The position numbers and the translations under genes were made by a program. From assembly GCF_900108185.1 (NCBI RefSeq), contig NZ_FNVA01000007.1:1-64000 (forward strand): a stretch of DNA of 64,000 bases, written 5' to 3'. This document shows, in pieces, positions 28,302-36,213 of this stretch. Numbering within the stretch: the stretch's first letter is position 1; every line of letters begins with the position of its first letter. A model generated the notes under the pieces. The model was not told where the DNA came from. It did no database searches and saw only the letters and a list, made by a program, of their open reading frames with translations. Source of the stretch: Bryocella elongata (GTDB lineage: Bacteria > Acidobacteriota > Terriglobia > Terriglobales > Acidobacteriaceae).

Positions 28302-28895
28302 TTACTTCTGTCCCAGCTCGGCGTCGATGGTGATCTTCACTTCGTCGCCGACCATTGGCGGAGCGAACTTGGGGCCGAAGCCGAAGTCGGCGCGCTTGAT
28401 GACGGTGGTGGCGGAGAGACCGCTGACGAAGCCGCCGCGCATGCCCTTCTGCGGGGGAACGGGGCCGTCGACGTCGAGGGTGACGGGCTTGGTGACGCCG
28501 GCGAGGGTGAGGAGGCCTTCGATCTTGAGGCCGCTGCCGCCCTTGTAGACCTTGGTGGACTGGAAGTGGATGGTGGGGAACTGCGCGATGTTGAAGAAGT
28601 CGGGCGACTTGAGATGCGTGTCGCGTGCGGTGACGGTGGTGTCGATGGTGGTGGCGTCGATGTCGGCGACGACGGAGTCCTTGCTGGGGTCAGCCATGTC
28701 CCAGACGACGGTGCCGGAGACCTTGCTGATGGTGCCGTGGACGTTGGAGACGCCGAGGTGGCGGATGGTGAAGCCTGCCTGGGAGTGGTTGGGATCGATG
28801 GTCCAGTTGTTGGTCTGCGCGAAGGCGGGTGCTGAAAGCAGCGCCGCGCCGAATACGGCGATCGAGAGCTTCGAAGTCATCATGGCGTAGTTCAT
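28302..28895 (-). CDS. YceI-family periplasmic lipid-binding-type protein
   Basis: This 197-residue protein has a signal peptide (MMTSKLSIAVFGAALLSAPAFA) and a single YceI domain, a lipocalin-like beta barrel that holds a polyisoprenoid or similar lipid. The domain shows WTIDPNHSQAGFTIRHLGVS at its start, GTVVWDMADPSKDSVVADID, HLKSPDFFNIAQFP in the middle and ADFGFGPKFAPPMVGDEVKI at the end. All are typical. ATG 28895 is taken as the start; ATG 28883 is an alternative that trims four residues. It is divergent from the M28 peptidase gene and sits inside the pheS-pheT gap. Confidence 0.93.
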   Translation of the reverse strand: MNYAMMTSKLSIAVFGAALLSAPAFAQTNNWTIDPNHSQAGFTIRHLGVSNVHGTISKVSGTVVWDMADPSKDSVVADIDATTIDTTVTARDTHLKSPDFFNIAQFPTIHFQSTKVYKGGSGLKIEGLLTLAGVTKPVTLDVDGPVPPQKGMRGGFVSGLSATTVIKRADFGFGPKFAPPMVGDEVKITIDAELGQK

Positions 28896-29234
28896 CCTTG
28901 TGCGAAAGATAGGGTCCGGGGCGAATCCGGCGGCGAATCGAACGGTGCGGGACCGGCGAGCTGCGCGCGTCTTCACTGTACGGGTAAAGATGCGTGGGCG
29001 TCGAGAAGGTGACAAAGAATTTCGATATCGAAACGGTTACTTGAGGGGAAGTGGTTACGTAGCGGGAACCGGGGGAGGAGCTGGTTGTTGGGTATTAGGT
29101 GTTAGGTGTTGGGCGTGGTCGAGCGCCGGTCGTCGAGGATCGTGGGATGCAATCCGCCAACGTCTTACCCAACACCTAACACCCAACAACCAACACCCGG
29201 AAACCGGTTTGCCTGCGGTAGGATCGAACGCATC
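28896..29234. other. Divergent intergenic region with an inverted heptamer array
   Basis: About 340 bases between yceI and the M28 peptidase. The main content is the inverted repeat 29083-29197. No other gene or clear promoter box is recognised. Confidence 0.5.
29083..29197. repeat. Long inverted repeat built of 7-bp units
   Basis: The left arm (29083-29113) is GGTTGTTGGGTATTAGGTGT and so on; the right arm (29167-29197) is its reverse complement with one 7-bp unit fewer. Both arms consist of GGTGTTA/GGTGTTG-like heptamers. The loop is about 53 bases. In RNA this would be a large hairpin 38 bases before the M28 start. Confidence 0.85.
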
Positions 29235-30800
29235 ATGCGAACTCTTTCCGGTGTTCTCTGCGGCGTGCTGCTGGCCGCGGCCTCTTCGTCGTATGCGCAG
29301 GAGCATCCGCGCGACGGTGCGATTCACGATGTGGACACGAAGGCGTGGTGGCATACGACGGAGGCGCTGTCGAACGATGGGATGGAGGGGCGCGATACGG
29401 GCTCGGAGGCGTACCTGCGCGCGGCGGCGTATGTGGTGAAGCGGTTTGAGGCTGCAGGGCTGAAGCCTGCGGGCGAGAGCGGCGGCTATCTGCAGAATGT
29501 GCCGTTGCACCAGGTAGAGATCGATGCGAAGACGGCTTGGATTGTGGTGAACGAGGGCGAGAAGAGCTCAAACACATTTCGACTGCGGTTTCTTGAAGAC
29601 ATCACTGCAGCGGTGAATGAGGCGACGCCGGTGGATACGACGGGGGACCTCGTCTTCCGCGGCTACTGCGGCAAGGATGCGTTGGGTGCGGATGTCGCGG
29701 GCAAGGTGGTGGTGTGCTTCGGTACCAAGCGTGAGGGGCTGCCGAGTGGAGCGGAACGGGCACGGAATGTGCAGGGCGCGGGCGGTGTCGCGATCGTGAA
29801 TGTGGATGATCCTTACTTTTCGATTGAGCCGCCGCGTTGGCCGTTTGCGTATGCGCGGTCGGTGACGATCCATGAGGCTGGGACGGCTCCGCGCGAGGGT
29901 CGTGGAGGCAAGCCGTTCGTGAGCTTCACGCTGAGTGCGGAGGCGTTCACGAAGATGCTGGCGGGCAGCGGGCAGGATGCTGCTGCGATTCTCAAAGCCG
30001 GAGGAGCGAAGCAGCCGCTGCCGAGTTTTGATCTGACGGGTCGCAGTCTGAGCGCGCACCTGGAGAAGCACGCGAAGGAGATCAGCTCGCCGAATGTGAT
30101 TGGGTTGCTGGAAGGCTCGGACCCTGCGCTGAAGGATGAGGTGCTGGTGATCGCGGCGCATCTCGATGGCTATGGCTACGGCGAGCCGGTGAAGGGCGAC
30201 AACTTGTACAACGGCACGCTGGACGATGCAGCGTACGTGGCGCTGGTGATCCAGTATGCGGATGATGTGAAGGCGGGGCGGTTGCCGAAGCCGAAGCGCA
30301 GTGTGCTGGTGTGCGCGTTCACGGGCGAGGAGAAGGGGCTGCTGGGGTCGAACTACTTTGTGGCCCACCCGACGATTGATTTCTCGAAGATCGTGGCGGA
30401 CATCAATCTTGATCAGCTAAGGCCGCTGTTTCCGCTGCATATCCTGACGGCTCCGGGTGTCGATATAACGACGCTGGGCGCGACGGCGCGGGCGGTTGGG
30501 AAGCCGATGGGCATTGAGATTCGCGATGACATGGAGCCGGAGCGTGGGCTGCTTCGGCGGGCGGATAACTTTCCGTTCCTCAATAAGGGCGTGCCGGCGA
30601 TTGGGTTCATCTTCGGCTACGACGCGGGCACGGATGCGGAGAAGCGCTATCGCGAGTGGTACCAGGTGAGGTATCACCGGCCTCAGGATGATCTGACGCA
30701 GCCGATGGACTTCGACGCGGCGACGAAGTTCGATACGTTCTTCTACAAGCTGGTGGGGACGGTGGCGGATGGGGCTCGGCCGGAGATGGTGAAGAAGTAA
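29235..30800 (+). CDS. Secreted M28-family zinc aminopeptidase
   Basis: This 521-residue exopeptidase has a signal peptide (TLSGVLCGVLLAAASSSYAQ). A PA-like insert domain (DTTGDLVFRGYCGKDALGAD) precedes the catalytic domain. The M28 zinc site is visible: His in VIAAHLDGYG, the bridging Asp in YNGTLDDAAYV, the catalytic and ligand pair in FTGEEKGLLGSNYF, Asp in DINLDQL, and the last His in VRYHRPQDD. All ligands appear present. It would remove N-terminal residues from peptides outside the cytoplasm. Start ATG 29235 lies just after the long inverted repeat. The small membrane gene downstream may be co-transcribed (20-base gap). Confidence 0.92.
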   Translation: MRTLSGVLCGVLLAAASSSYAQEHPRDGAIHDVDTKAWWHTTEALSNDGMEGRDTGSEAYLRAAAYVVKRFEAAGLKPAGESGGYLQNVPLHQVEIDAKTAWIVVNEGEKSSNTFRLRFLEDITAAVNEATPVDTTGDLVFRGYCGKDALGADVAGKVVVCFGTKREGLPSGAERARNVQGAGGVAIVNVDDPYFSIEPPRWPFAYARSVTIHEAGTAPREGRGGKPFVSFTLSAEAFTKMLAGSGQDAAAILKAGGAKQPLPSFDLTGRSLSAHLEKHAKEISSPNVIGLLEGSDPALKDEVLVIAAHLDGYGYGEPVKGDNLYNGTLDDAAYVALVIQYADDVKAGRLPKPKRSVLVCAFTGEEKGLLGSNYFVAHPTIDFSKIVADINLDQLRPLFPLHILTAPGVDITTLGATARAVGKPMGIEIRDDMEPERGLLRRADNFPFLNKGVPAIGFIFGYDAGTDAEKRYREWYQVRYHRPQDDLTQPMDFDAATKFDTFFYKLVGTVADGARPEMVKK

Positions 30801-30820
30801 GTCGGAGGAGGCAGAGCTTT

Positions 30821-31102
30821 ATGTTCCTTCATCAGGACCATCGCATCTATCGCGCGGCGATGGCGATTGTGATCGTTGGTGTTGTGGCTGGCAACTACGT
30901 CTTTCAGCGGATGATCCGTCAGGTTACGGAGAGGCGAACGGGCAAGAGAATGCGCGATCCGCTGGCGTGGAATCGGCTTTCCTACTCTGAAATCCGGAAG
31001 GAATACAGCGAGGTATTTCCGGAGGGAAGTCTTCCTCGGATCTATCGGGTGCTGATGATTTTGTCGTTTGCGGGCCTCGGCGTTGCCATCCTTGTCCGTT
31101 GA
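30821..31102 (+). CDS. Small two-helix membrane protein of unknown function
   Basis: This 93-residue protein has hydrophobic helices at about residues 11-28 (MAIVIVGVVAGNYVF) and 77-92 (MILSFAGLGVAILVR), joined by a basic/polar loop (TERRTGKRMRDPLAWNRLSYSEIRKEY). GGAGGAGG lies upstream of the ATG, which supports translation. It follows the M28 gene by 20 bases. No family recognised. Confidence 0.6.
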   Translation: MFLHQDHRIYRAAMAIVIVGVVAGNYVFQRMIRQVTERRTGKRMRDPLAWNRLSYSEIRKEYSEVFPEGSLPRIYRVLMILSFAGLGVAILVR

Positions 31103-31171
31103 GGCTGGTACATGCGGGCGATCAGGAAGAGTAAGCCGGAATAGGATGTTGTTGCTACAGCGAGGTGAGCT

Positions 31172-31786
31172 TTGAAACCTGCGATGTTGCTGCTGTCGGT
31201 CCTATGGATGTCTGTCGCCGCCGTTGGTCAATCAGCACCGCGTCTGGCATCTCCCGCACTTCCGCGCGATCCCAGGGCCTTCGTCCTAAGCCTCTATCGG
31301 ATAGTCCATCACGATAGCCCGGCGGACCTATCAGAGCCCAAGGACGTGCGGCTCTTCGGCCCCTACCTGAGCGATGATTTACGCCGCCGGACGGAGGTTT
31401 ACACTGCCTGCGAGCGCGACTGGGGCGAGTGGAATCGCGAGTGGGACAGGAAGCATCCGGGAGAGCCGGTCAAGGGCCCTTTTGGCGAAGAAGGAATGTT
31501 CTCCGGTTCTGCTGATCGCAGCTGGCCTCAGTTCTTTCACGTTGAACGCGTCGCTCCCGATGGACACGGAGGTTTTCTTGTAACGGTGCGGCTGAAGGTG
31601 CGGTATGACGGCCATCCGCCGACCTGGGATGTGTGGCGGGTAGTGGTCGAGCTGGTGAAGGAACGCGGCCGTCTCGCTGTAAACGATCTCGTTTATCTCA
31701 AGGATGAGGACAGCGGACGCGACTACCGGCTGACAGGGACCTATTCCACCAATTGCAACGGCCCGCATTTCAAGGGGTGGCAGTAG
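31172..31786 (+). CDS. Exported protein of unknown function
   Basis: This 204-residue protein has a signal peptide (MLLLSVLWMSVAAVGQS). The mature part contains PRAFVLSLYRIVHH, then RRRTEVYTACERDW, FFHVERVAPDGHGGFLVTVRL and WRVVVELVKERGRLAVNDLVY. The layout resembles NTF2-like or DUF3828-type exported proteins, but I cannot assign a family securely. Translation probably starts at TTG 31172, with GAGGTGA a few bases upstream; an ATG four codons on is the alternative. Confidence 0.65.
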   Translation: MKPAMLLLSVLWMSVAAVGQSAPRLASPALPRDPRAFVLSLYRIVHHDSPADLSEPKDVRLFGPYLSDDLRRRTEVYTACERDWGEWNREWDRKHPGEPVKGPFGEEGMFSGSADRSWPQFFHVERVAPDGHGGFLVTVRLKVRYDGHPPTWDVWRVVVELVKERGRLAVNDLVYLKDEDSGRDYRLTGTYSTNCNGPHFKGWQ

Positions 31787-31827
31787 AGCGGATGCCATCT
31801 GAGTCCGAGTCGCGTTCAACGAAAAGG

Positions 31828-31896
31828 TCCCTCAGCGGCTGAAGCCGCGTTTCTGGTGGCACTTTATGGCGGGGCTGAAGCCCCGCCCTGACAAAG
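31828..31896. repeat. Family A repeat, copy 3
   Basis: TCCCTCAGCGGCTGAAGCCGCG, a spacer, GGCGGGGCTGAAGCCCCGCC and CTGACAAAG. Both hairpins are perfect. It lies upstream of pheT, 27 bases before a family B copy. Confidence 0.8.
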
Positions 31897-31922
31897 CCCG
31901 CCCTGGCAAGGCACCTGTGTTT

Positions 31923-31963
31923 CCCACCCGTGACGATGAAGCTGTCACGGATGGGGCACCCGG
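31923..31963. repeat. Family B hairpin repeat (CCCAC-stem subtype), copy 3
   Basis: CCCACCCGTGAC and GTCACGGATGGG form a 12-bp stem with one mismatch around a 9-base loop, followed by GCACCCGG. With family A copy 3 it makes a compound repeat cluster in the pheT leader. Confidence 0.75.
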
Positions 31964-32079
31964 CATTTCTCGGCTCGAGGGGCGGCCTCGGCGCTTCCGG
32001 GCCTCTGAGACAATGGAGAGGCAATGGTCTGCGCTTGGCGTGGGCCTCTGATACTGCTTTAGAAAGCCTTTAAGCCGCA

Positions 32080-34200
32080 ATGGACATCCTGACTTCCTGG
32101 CTCCGCACGTATGTGGAGATTCCTGTTGACGACCGTCAGCTCGCTGAAGACCTAACGCTGCGTGGCATTGCCGTGGAGGGCGTGTTTGATGCGCCTGGCG
32201 GCTCGCGTTTTGAGATGGACATCACGACCAACCGCGTCGATGCGATGAACCACTATGGCGTGGCGCGGGAGGCGGCGGCGATCTATGACGTGCCGTTGAA
32301 GTCGCTGGCGGAGGTGCATGGTTTGGAACCCACGTCTCAGAAGCGAGACGTGGGGCACCCGGTTGTGGAGGGTGACGCGTATCCGGTGCGGATTGAAGCG
32401 CAGGATCTTTGCGGGCGGTTTACGGCGCGGGTGATTCGTGGCGTTACGGTGAAGCCTGCGAGCGGGAAGATTGCCGAGTACTTTGCGGCGCTGGGGCAGA
32501 AGCCGATCTCGGGCCCGGTGGATGTGACGAACTTTGGCTGGATGGCGATGGGTCAGCCGACGCACGTGTTCGATCTGGATAAGCTGTCGGGCTCGATTGT
32601 GGTGCGGCGGGCGAAGGCGGGCGAGACACTGCGGTTGCTCGACGGCAGTGAGAAGACGCTGACGGCGGATGACCTTGTGGTGGCCGATGAGAAGCAGGCG
32701 CATGGGCTGGCTGGCGTGATGGGTGGATGGGATTCGCGCGTGACCGAGGAGACGAAGAACATCCTGGTGGAGGCGGCGTGGTTTGATCCGGGTATGGTGC
32801 GTGCGAGCTCGAAGCGGCATGGACTGCATACGGATGCGAGCCATCGGTTTGAGCGGGGTGCGGACTTCAACGCGGCGCCGGTGGCGAATGCTCTGGTGAC
32901 GCGGTTGGTGATCGAGCAGGGTGGCGGCGTGGTGGTTGGGCCGCTGACGGATGTGATTGTGCCCGCGCTGCAAGCCCAGACGGCGGGGCGTGCGAGTGTG
33001 GAGCTGCGGGTGAGCGAGGTGCAGCGGCACCTGGGCACGACGCTGGAGGCGGCTGAGGGTCGCGAGTCGGGCCTGAATGCTGCGATCGTCGAGCAGTACC
33101 TGAAGGCGCTGGGTTGTGAGCTGACGCCGACGGGCGCGGGTGCGTATGCCGTGGCGCTGCCGAGCTGGCGGCTGGATCTGGAGCGCGAGATCGACCTGAT
33201 CGAAGAGGTTGCGCGGGTGTATGGCTACAACCGTTTTGCGAACACGCTGCCGGCGTTTGCGGGTGGTGTGGTGCGGTTGCCGCATGCGGAGCATGAGCGT
33301 GTGCTGCGCGAGACGCTGCGGGCGCTGGGGTACAGCGAGGCGATCTCGAGCACGTTTGTTTCGGCGGAGAGCGCGCAGCTGTTTGGTGGCGCGGCGGGTG
33401 CGGTGAAGCTGGGCAATCCGCTGAGCGAAGAGGCGGGGATGCTGCGGCCGTCGCTGGTGCCGAACATGGCGGACATGCTGGCGAACAACCTGAATCGCGG
33501 TGTGGCGCAGGTGCGGATGTTTGAGCTGGGCACGGCGTTTACGGGTTCGGCGAAGGAAGTGTTCGAGCACACGGCGGTGTCGCTGGGCGCTACCGGCGGA
33601 GCTCGTGCGACGGCGCTGTATGCGGAGAGCGATGCGTTGTTCTTCGAGGTGAAGGGCGCGCTGGAGGGGCTGCTGGCGAAGTTTGTGGGCGCGGTGAGCT
33701 TCACTGCTGAAGGGCTGCCTGCGTGGATCGCGGCGGGCCGTGGCGCGCGTGTGCTGCTGGAGGGCGCGGAGGTTGCGGTCTTCGGCGAGCTGAGTGGCGC
33801 GGAGTCGGAGCGGCGCAAGCTGAAGCAGGTGTGCGTGGCGGGTGAGATCAACGCGACGGCGCTCTATGCGCGGCCGTTGTACTCGGCGATTGCGAAGGAG
33901 CTCTCGAAGTTCCAGGCGGTGGAGCGGGACTTCTCGTTCGTCTTCCCGGCGAGCGTGCAGTGGCTTGCGGTCGAGGGCGCGGTGCGCGAGCTGGGCATTG
34001 CGGAGCTGAAGAGCGTTGCGCCGCTGGAGGTGTTTGTGCCTTCGAAGCCGGGCGGAGCCATTGCGCAGGGGAGTTACTCGATGCTGGTGAGGGTGGTGCT
34101 GCAGTCGAATGAGCGCACGCTGACCGAGGACGAGCTGAGCGCGTGGAGCTCGCAGATTGTTGCGGCGCTGACGGGCGTGGGTGGCGTGCAGAGAAGCTAG
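32080..34200 (+). CDS. pheT: Phenylalanine--tRNA ligase beta subunit, lacking the EMAP-type domain
   Basis: This 706-residue subunit forms the alpha2-beta2 synthetase with PheS. It opens with DILTSWLRTYVEI and GIAVEGV as usual, then passes directly into FEMDITTNRVDAMNHYGVAR. In standard PheT (about 790-800 residues) some 115 residues of OB-fold tRNA-binding domain lie between these two motifs; that domain is absent. The B3/B4 editing region (VDVTNFGWMAMGQPTHVFDL, HGLHTDASHRFERG), the catalytic-like B6/B7 region and the C-terminal anticodon-binding FDX-ACB domain (SKFQAVERDFSFVF) are present. A family B repeat is read in frame at residues about 84-95 (EPTSQKRDVGHPV). Confidence 0.96.
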   Translation: MDILTSWLRTYVEIPVDDRQLAEDLTLRGIAVEGVFDAPGGSRFEMDITTNRVDAMNHYGVAREAAAIYDVPLKSLAEVHGLEPTSQKRDVGHPVVEGDAYPVRIEAQDLCGRFTARVIRGVTVKPASGKIAEYFAALGQKPISGPVDVTNFGWMAMGQPTHVFDLDKLSGSIVVRRAKAGETLRLLDGSEKTLTADDLVVADEKQAHGLAGVMGGWDSRVTEETKNILVEAAWFDPGMVRASSKRHGLHTDASHRFERGADFNAAPVANALVTRLVIEQGGGVVVGPLTDVIVPALQAQTAGRASVELRVSEVQRHLGTTLEAAEGRESGLNAAIVEQYLKALGCELTPTGAGAYAVALPSWRLDLEREIDLIEEVARVYGYNRFANTLPAFAGGVVRLPHAEHERVLRETLRALGYSEAISSTFVSAESAQLFGGAAGAVKLGNPLSEEAGMLRPSLVPNMADMLANNLNRGVAQVRMFELGTAFTGSAKEVFEHTAVSLGATGGARATALYAESDALFFEVKGALEGLLAKFVGAVSFTAEGLPAWIAAGRGARVLLEGAEVAVFGELSGAESERRKLKQVCVAGEINATALYARPLYSAIAKELSKFQAVERDFSFVFPASVQWLAVEGAVRELGIAELKSVAPLEVFVPSKPGGAIAQGSYSMLVRVVLQSNERTLTEDELSAWSSQIVAALTGVGGVQRS
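32329..32362. repeat. Family B repeat inside the pheT coding sequence, copy 4
   Basis: CCCACGTCTC, AGAAGC, GAGACGTGGG (perfect 10-bp stem), then GCACCCGG. It is read in the pheT frame as PTSQKRDVGHPV, in a linker between structural domains. Confidence 0.85.
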
Positions 34201-34205
34201 TTTGG

Positions 34206-34289
34206 TAGTGAATAGTGAATAGTGAATAGTGAGTAGTGAGTAGTGAGTAGTGAGTAGCGAGTAGCGAGTGGCGGGTGGCGGGTAGCGAA
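34206..34289. repeat. Heptamer tandem array TAGTGAA/TAGTGAG, 12 units
   Basis: Twelve exact-length 7-bp units start five bases after the pheT stop and drift gradually: TAGTGAA x3, TAGTGAG x4, TAGCGAG x2, TGGCGGG x2, TAGCGAA. No spacers, so it is not a CRISPR. Confidence 0.97.
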
Positions 34290-34332
34290 GGGCAGTCGCA
34301 ATTCCTTTGGCCTATCATCAGTTCTCCTGAGC

Positions 34333-34653
34333 TTGACGCGTGACCCCGGCGCTATCGTGTCGATTCCTGGCAACATCCAGATCCTCGCTCCATGGCGTTC
34401 TCTCGAAGAGGATCGACCCAGGGCCGATCTTCTTTCCGCACAACTCCTATCGGACATCTCGCCCAGTCATCCGCTCTGCGGTGCAGAGCTCAGGGCGGTG
34501 GGTGCTCGTACGGATCGCGATGACGTGCTGTTTGAAATCACTGGAGGCGATGCGCCGCTCGCGGTTGTTCACATGACCTGGCGAAAGGAATCGGACCCGC
34601 GGTGGCCGACGACGAAGTTCTATCAGAGCTGGGAGCAGTGGTCGCAAGAGTAG
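34333..34653 (+). CDS. Small protein of unknown function
   Basis: This 106-residue protein contains DDVLFEITGGDAPLAVVHMTWRKE and PRWPTTKFYQSWEQW. Small cytoplasmic proteins with 'HLTWxxKxExxxWPxT' endings are common hypotheticals in soil bacteria. The start is uncertain: TTG 34333 is the longest option and no clear ribosome-binding site is visible. It lies between the heptamer array and the putative inversion boundary. Confidence 0.6.
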   Translation: MTRDPGAIVSIPGNIQILAPWRSLEEDRPRADLLSAQLLSDISPSHPLCGAELRAVGARTDRDDVLFEITGGDAPLAVVHMTWRKESDPRWPTTKFYQSWEQWSQE

Positions 34654-34742
34654 ATGCGCCCCAGCCATGAGGAACACTCTTCGAGCATAGGTGGGGCTCC
34701 CAGGAGCGTCCTCTCGCAAGGCCAGCGCGTACACTTAATCTC

Positions 34743-35810
34743 GTGGCTCGCCGTACGACTCCCCCCGCACAACCCGACGCGCAGCTCGACCCTGTCGAAT
34801 GGCTCAAGGGCCTTCCCAAGGCCGAGCTGCACCTGCATCTCGAAGGCTCCATCACGCCCGAGACGCTGGTTGAACTCTCCCGCCAGAACGACGCGGTGCC
34901 GCTCACGATGCAGCAGGCACGTGGCGTTTACAGCTACACGGACTTCCCCAGCTTCCTGATGAGCTTCAAGGCCGTCACTGAGCGGCTGCACAAGCCCGCC
35001 GACTACGAGACCATCACCTACAACATGCTGCGCGATCTCTCCACCCAGGGCGCGCGCCATGCGGAGGCCTACATCTCCATCGGCATCCTGCACTGGCAGA
35101 ACCGGCTGGATGTCGACCTCGTCGTCGAGGCCATGGAGCGCGGCCGCGTGCGCGGTGAGAAGGACTTCGGCGTCTCTCTGCTCTGGATCATCGACGCCGT
35201 CCGGCACTTCGGCGTCGAGGCCTGCGCGAAGGTCTTTGACAAGGCCGCGGAGCTGAGCCGGATACTTCCATCTGTTGTGGGGATTGGAATTGGCGGCGAC
35301 GAAGCCCGCGGCCCTGCCCAGGAGTTCCGCGAGGTCTACGCGAAGGCCAAAGAGGCCGGTCTGCACCTTACCTGCCACGCCGGTGAAAGCACCGGCCCGC
35401 AGAGCATCTGGGGAGCAATCAACATCGGCGCCGAGCGCATCGGTCATGCCCTTACCGCCGAGCAGGATCCCGACCTCGTCGAAGTGCTGGCCGAACGCCA
35501 AATCCCCCTGGAGCTCAACGTCACCTCGAACCTCAAGACCGGCTGCTGTCCCCCACTGCAGGACCGCCCCGACGTGCCCGACCACCCGGTCAAGCGCTAC
35601 TTCGAAGATGGCCTGATGGTTACCCTGAACTCCGACGATCCACCGTTCTTCGGCGCCAACCTGCTGGAAGAATATGTCCTCGTCCACAAGGAGTTCGAGT
35701 TCTCCCTTGAGCAGATGCGGGAGCTGGCGGCCAACTCCATCGAAGCCAGCTTTTTAAGACCTGAGCGCAAGCTGGCGCTACTCGCCGAGATCGAACACTA
35801 CGGCTGGTAA
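34743..35810 (+). CDS. add: Adenosine deaminase
   Basis: This 355-residue enzyme hydrolyses adenosine (or a related aminopurine) to inosine and ammonia in purine salvage. The zinc site is complete: AELHLHLEGS gives the two N-terminal His ligands, LTCHAGES the third His region and catalytic Glu, ERIGHAL the catalytic His, and LNSDDPPFFG the Asp ligands. Length is normal. Start is GTG 34743, which gives a Pro/Thr-rich leader before the conserved core; no clear ribosome-binding site is seen. Its third codon positions favour C, unlike + strand genes outside the reversed-skew block. Confidence 0.94.
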   Translation: MARRTTPPAQPDAQLDPVEWLKGLPKAELHLHLEGSITPETLVELSRQNDAVPLTMQQARGVYSYTDFPSFLMSFKAVTERLHKPADYETITYNMLRDLSTQGARHAEAYISIGILHWQNRLDVDLVVEAMERGRVRGEKDFGVSLLWIIDAVRHFGVEACAKVFDKAAELSRILPSVVGIGIGGDEARGPAQEFREVYAKAKEAGLHLTCHAGESTGPQSIWGAINIGAERIGHALTAEQDPDLVEVLAERQIPLELNVTSNLKTGCCPPLQDRPDVPDHPVKRYFEDGLMVTLNSDDPPFFGANLLEEYVLVHKEFEFSLEQMRELAANSIEASFLRPERKLALLAEIEHYGW

Positions 35811-35852
35811 TCCATCACGCTCGCCCCGCGGATCCGAAAGATCAGGAGGGTC

Positions 35853-36173
35853 ATGGTCCGTCTTCTCATCCTCTATGAAATGCCCCTCGACGAAGCTGCC
35901 TTCCTGAAGCACTTTCACGAGGTGCACATCCCTCTGGCGCGGAAAGTTCCAGGCATCAGGCGGCACTTCTTCGGCCACCAGCCCATGCTCATCCGCGGCA
36001 GCGTCCCCGTCTTCCTCGTGGAAGGCTTCGACTTCGACGACATGGATGCCTTCGGAGCCGCAGCACGAAGCCCACACGGCCTGGTCTCCGCCCAGGACAT
36101 CACCGACAACCTGCAGCCCTTGAGCCCCGGCATGCGCAGCATGGTCTACGAGGTCATCGAGGAGCTGGTGTAG
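35853..36173 (+). CDS. EthD-family protein
   Basis: This 106-residue protein is a ferredoxin-like alpha/beta-barrel dimer of the EthD family: VRLLILYEMPLDEAAFLKHF, then HEVHIPLARKVPGIRRH, and FDDMDAFGAAARSPHG. The HxxxHIPL motif is the family hallmark. EthD was first seen beside ethyl tert-butyl ether degradation genes, but most members have no known role. It follows add by 42 bases and may share its transcript. Confidence 0.85.
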   Translation: MVRLLILYEMPLDEAAFLKHFHEVHIPLARKVPGIRRHFFGHQPMLIRGSVPVFLVEGFDFDDMDAFGAAARSPHGLVSAQDITDNLQPLSPGMRSMVYEVIEELV

Positions 36174-36213
36174 GGCGACAGCGATACGGATAGCTATTCG
36201 CTGTTCCGCTGCC

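Noticed and set aside
34206-34289. CRISPR array at the tandem repeats after pheT (also considered at 21403-21482)
   Set aside because: Units are 7-8 bp and directly adjacent with no spacers, and there are no cas genes.
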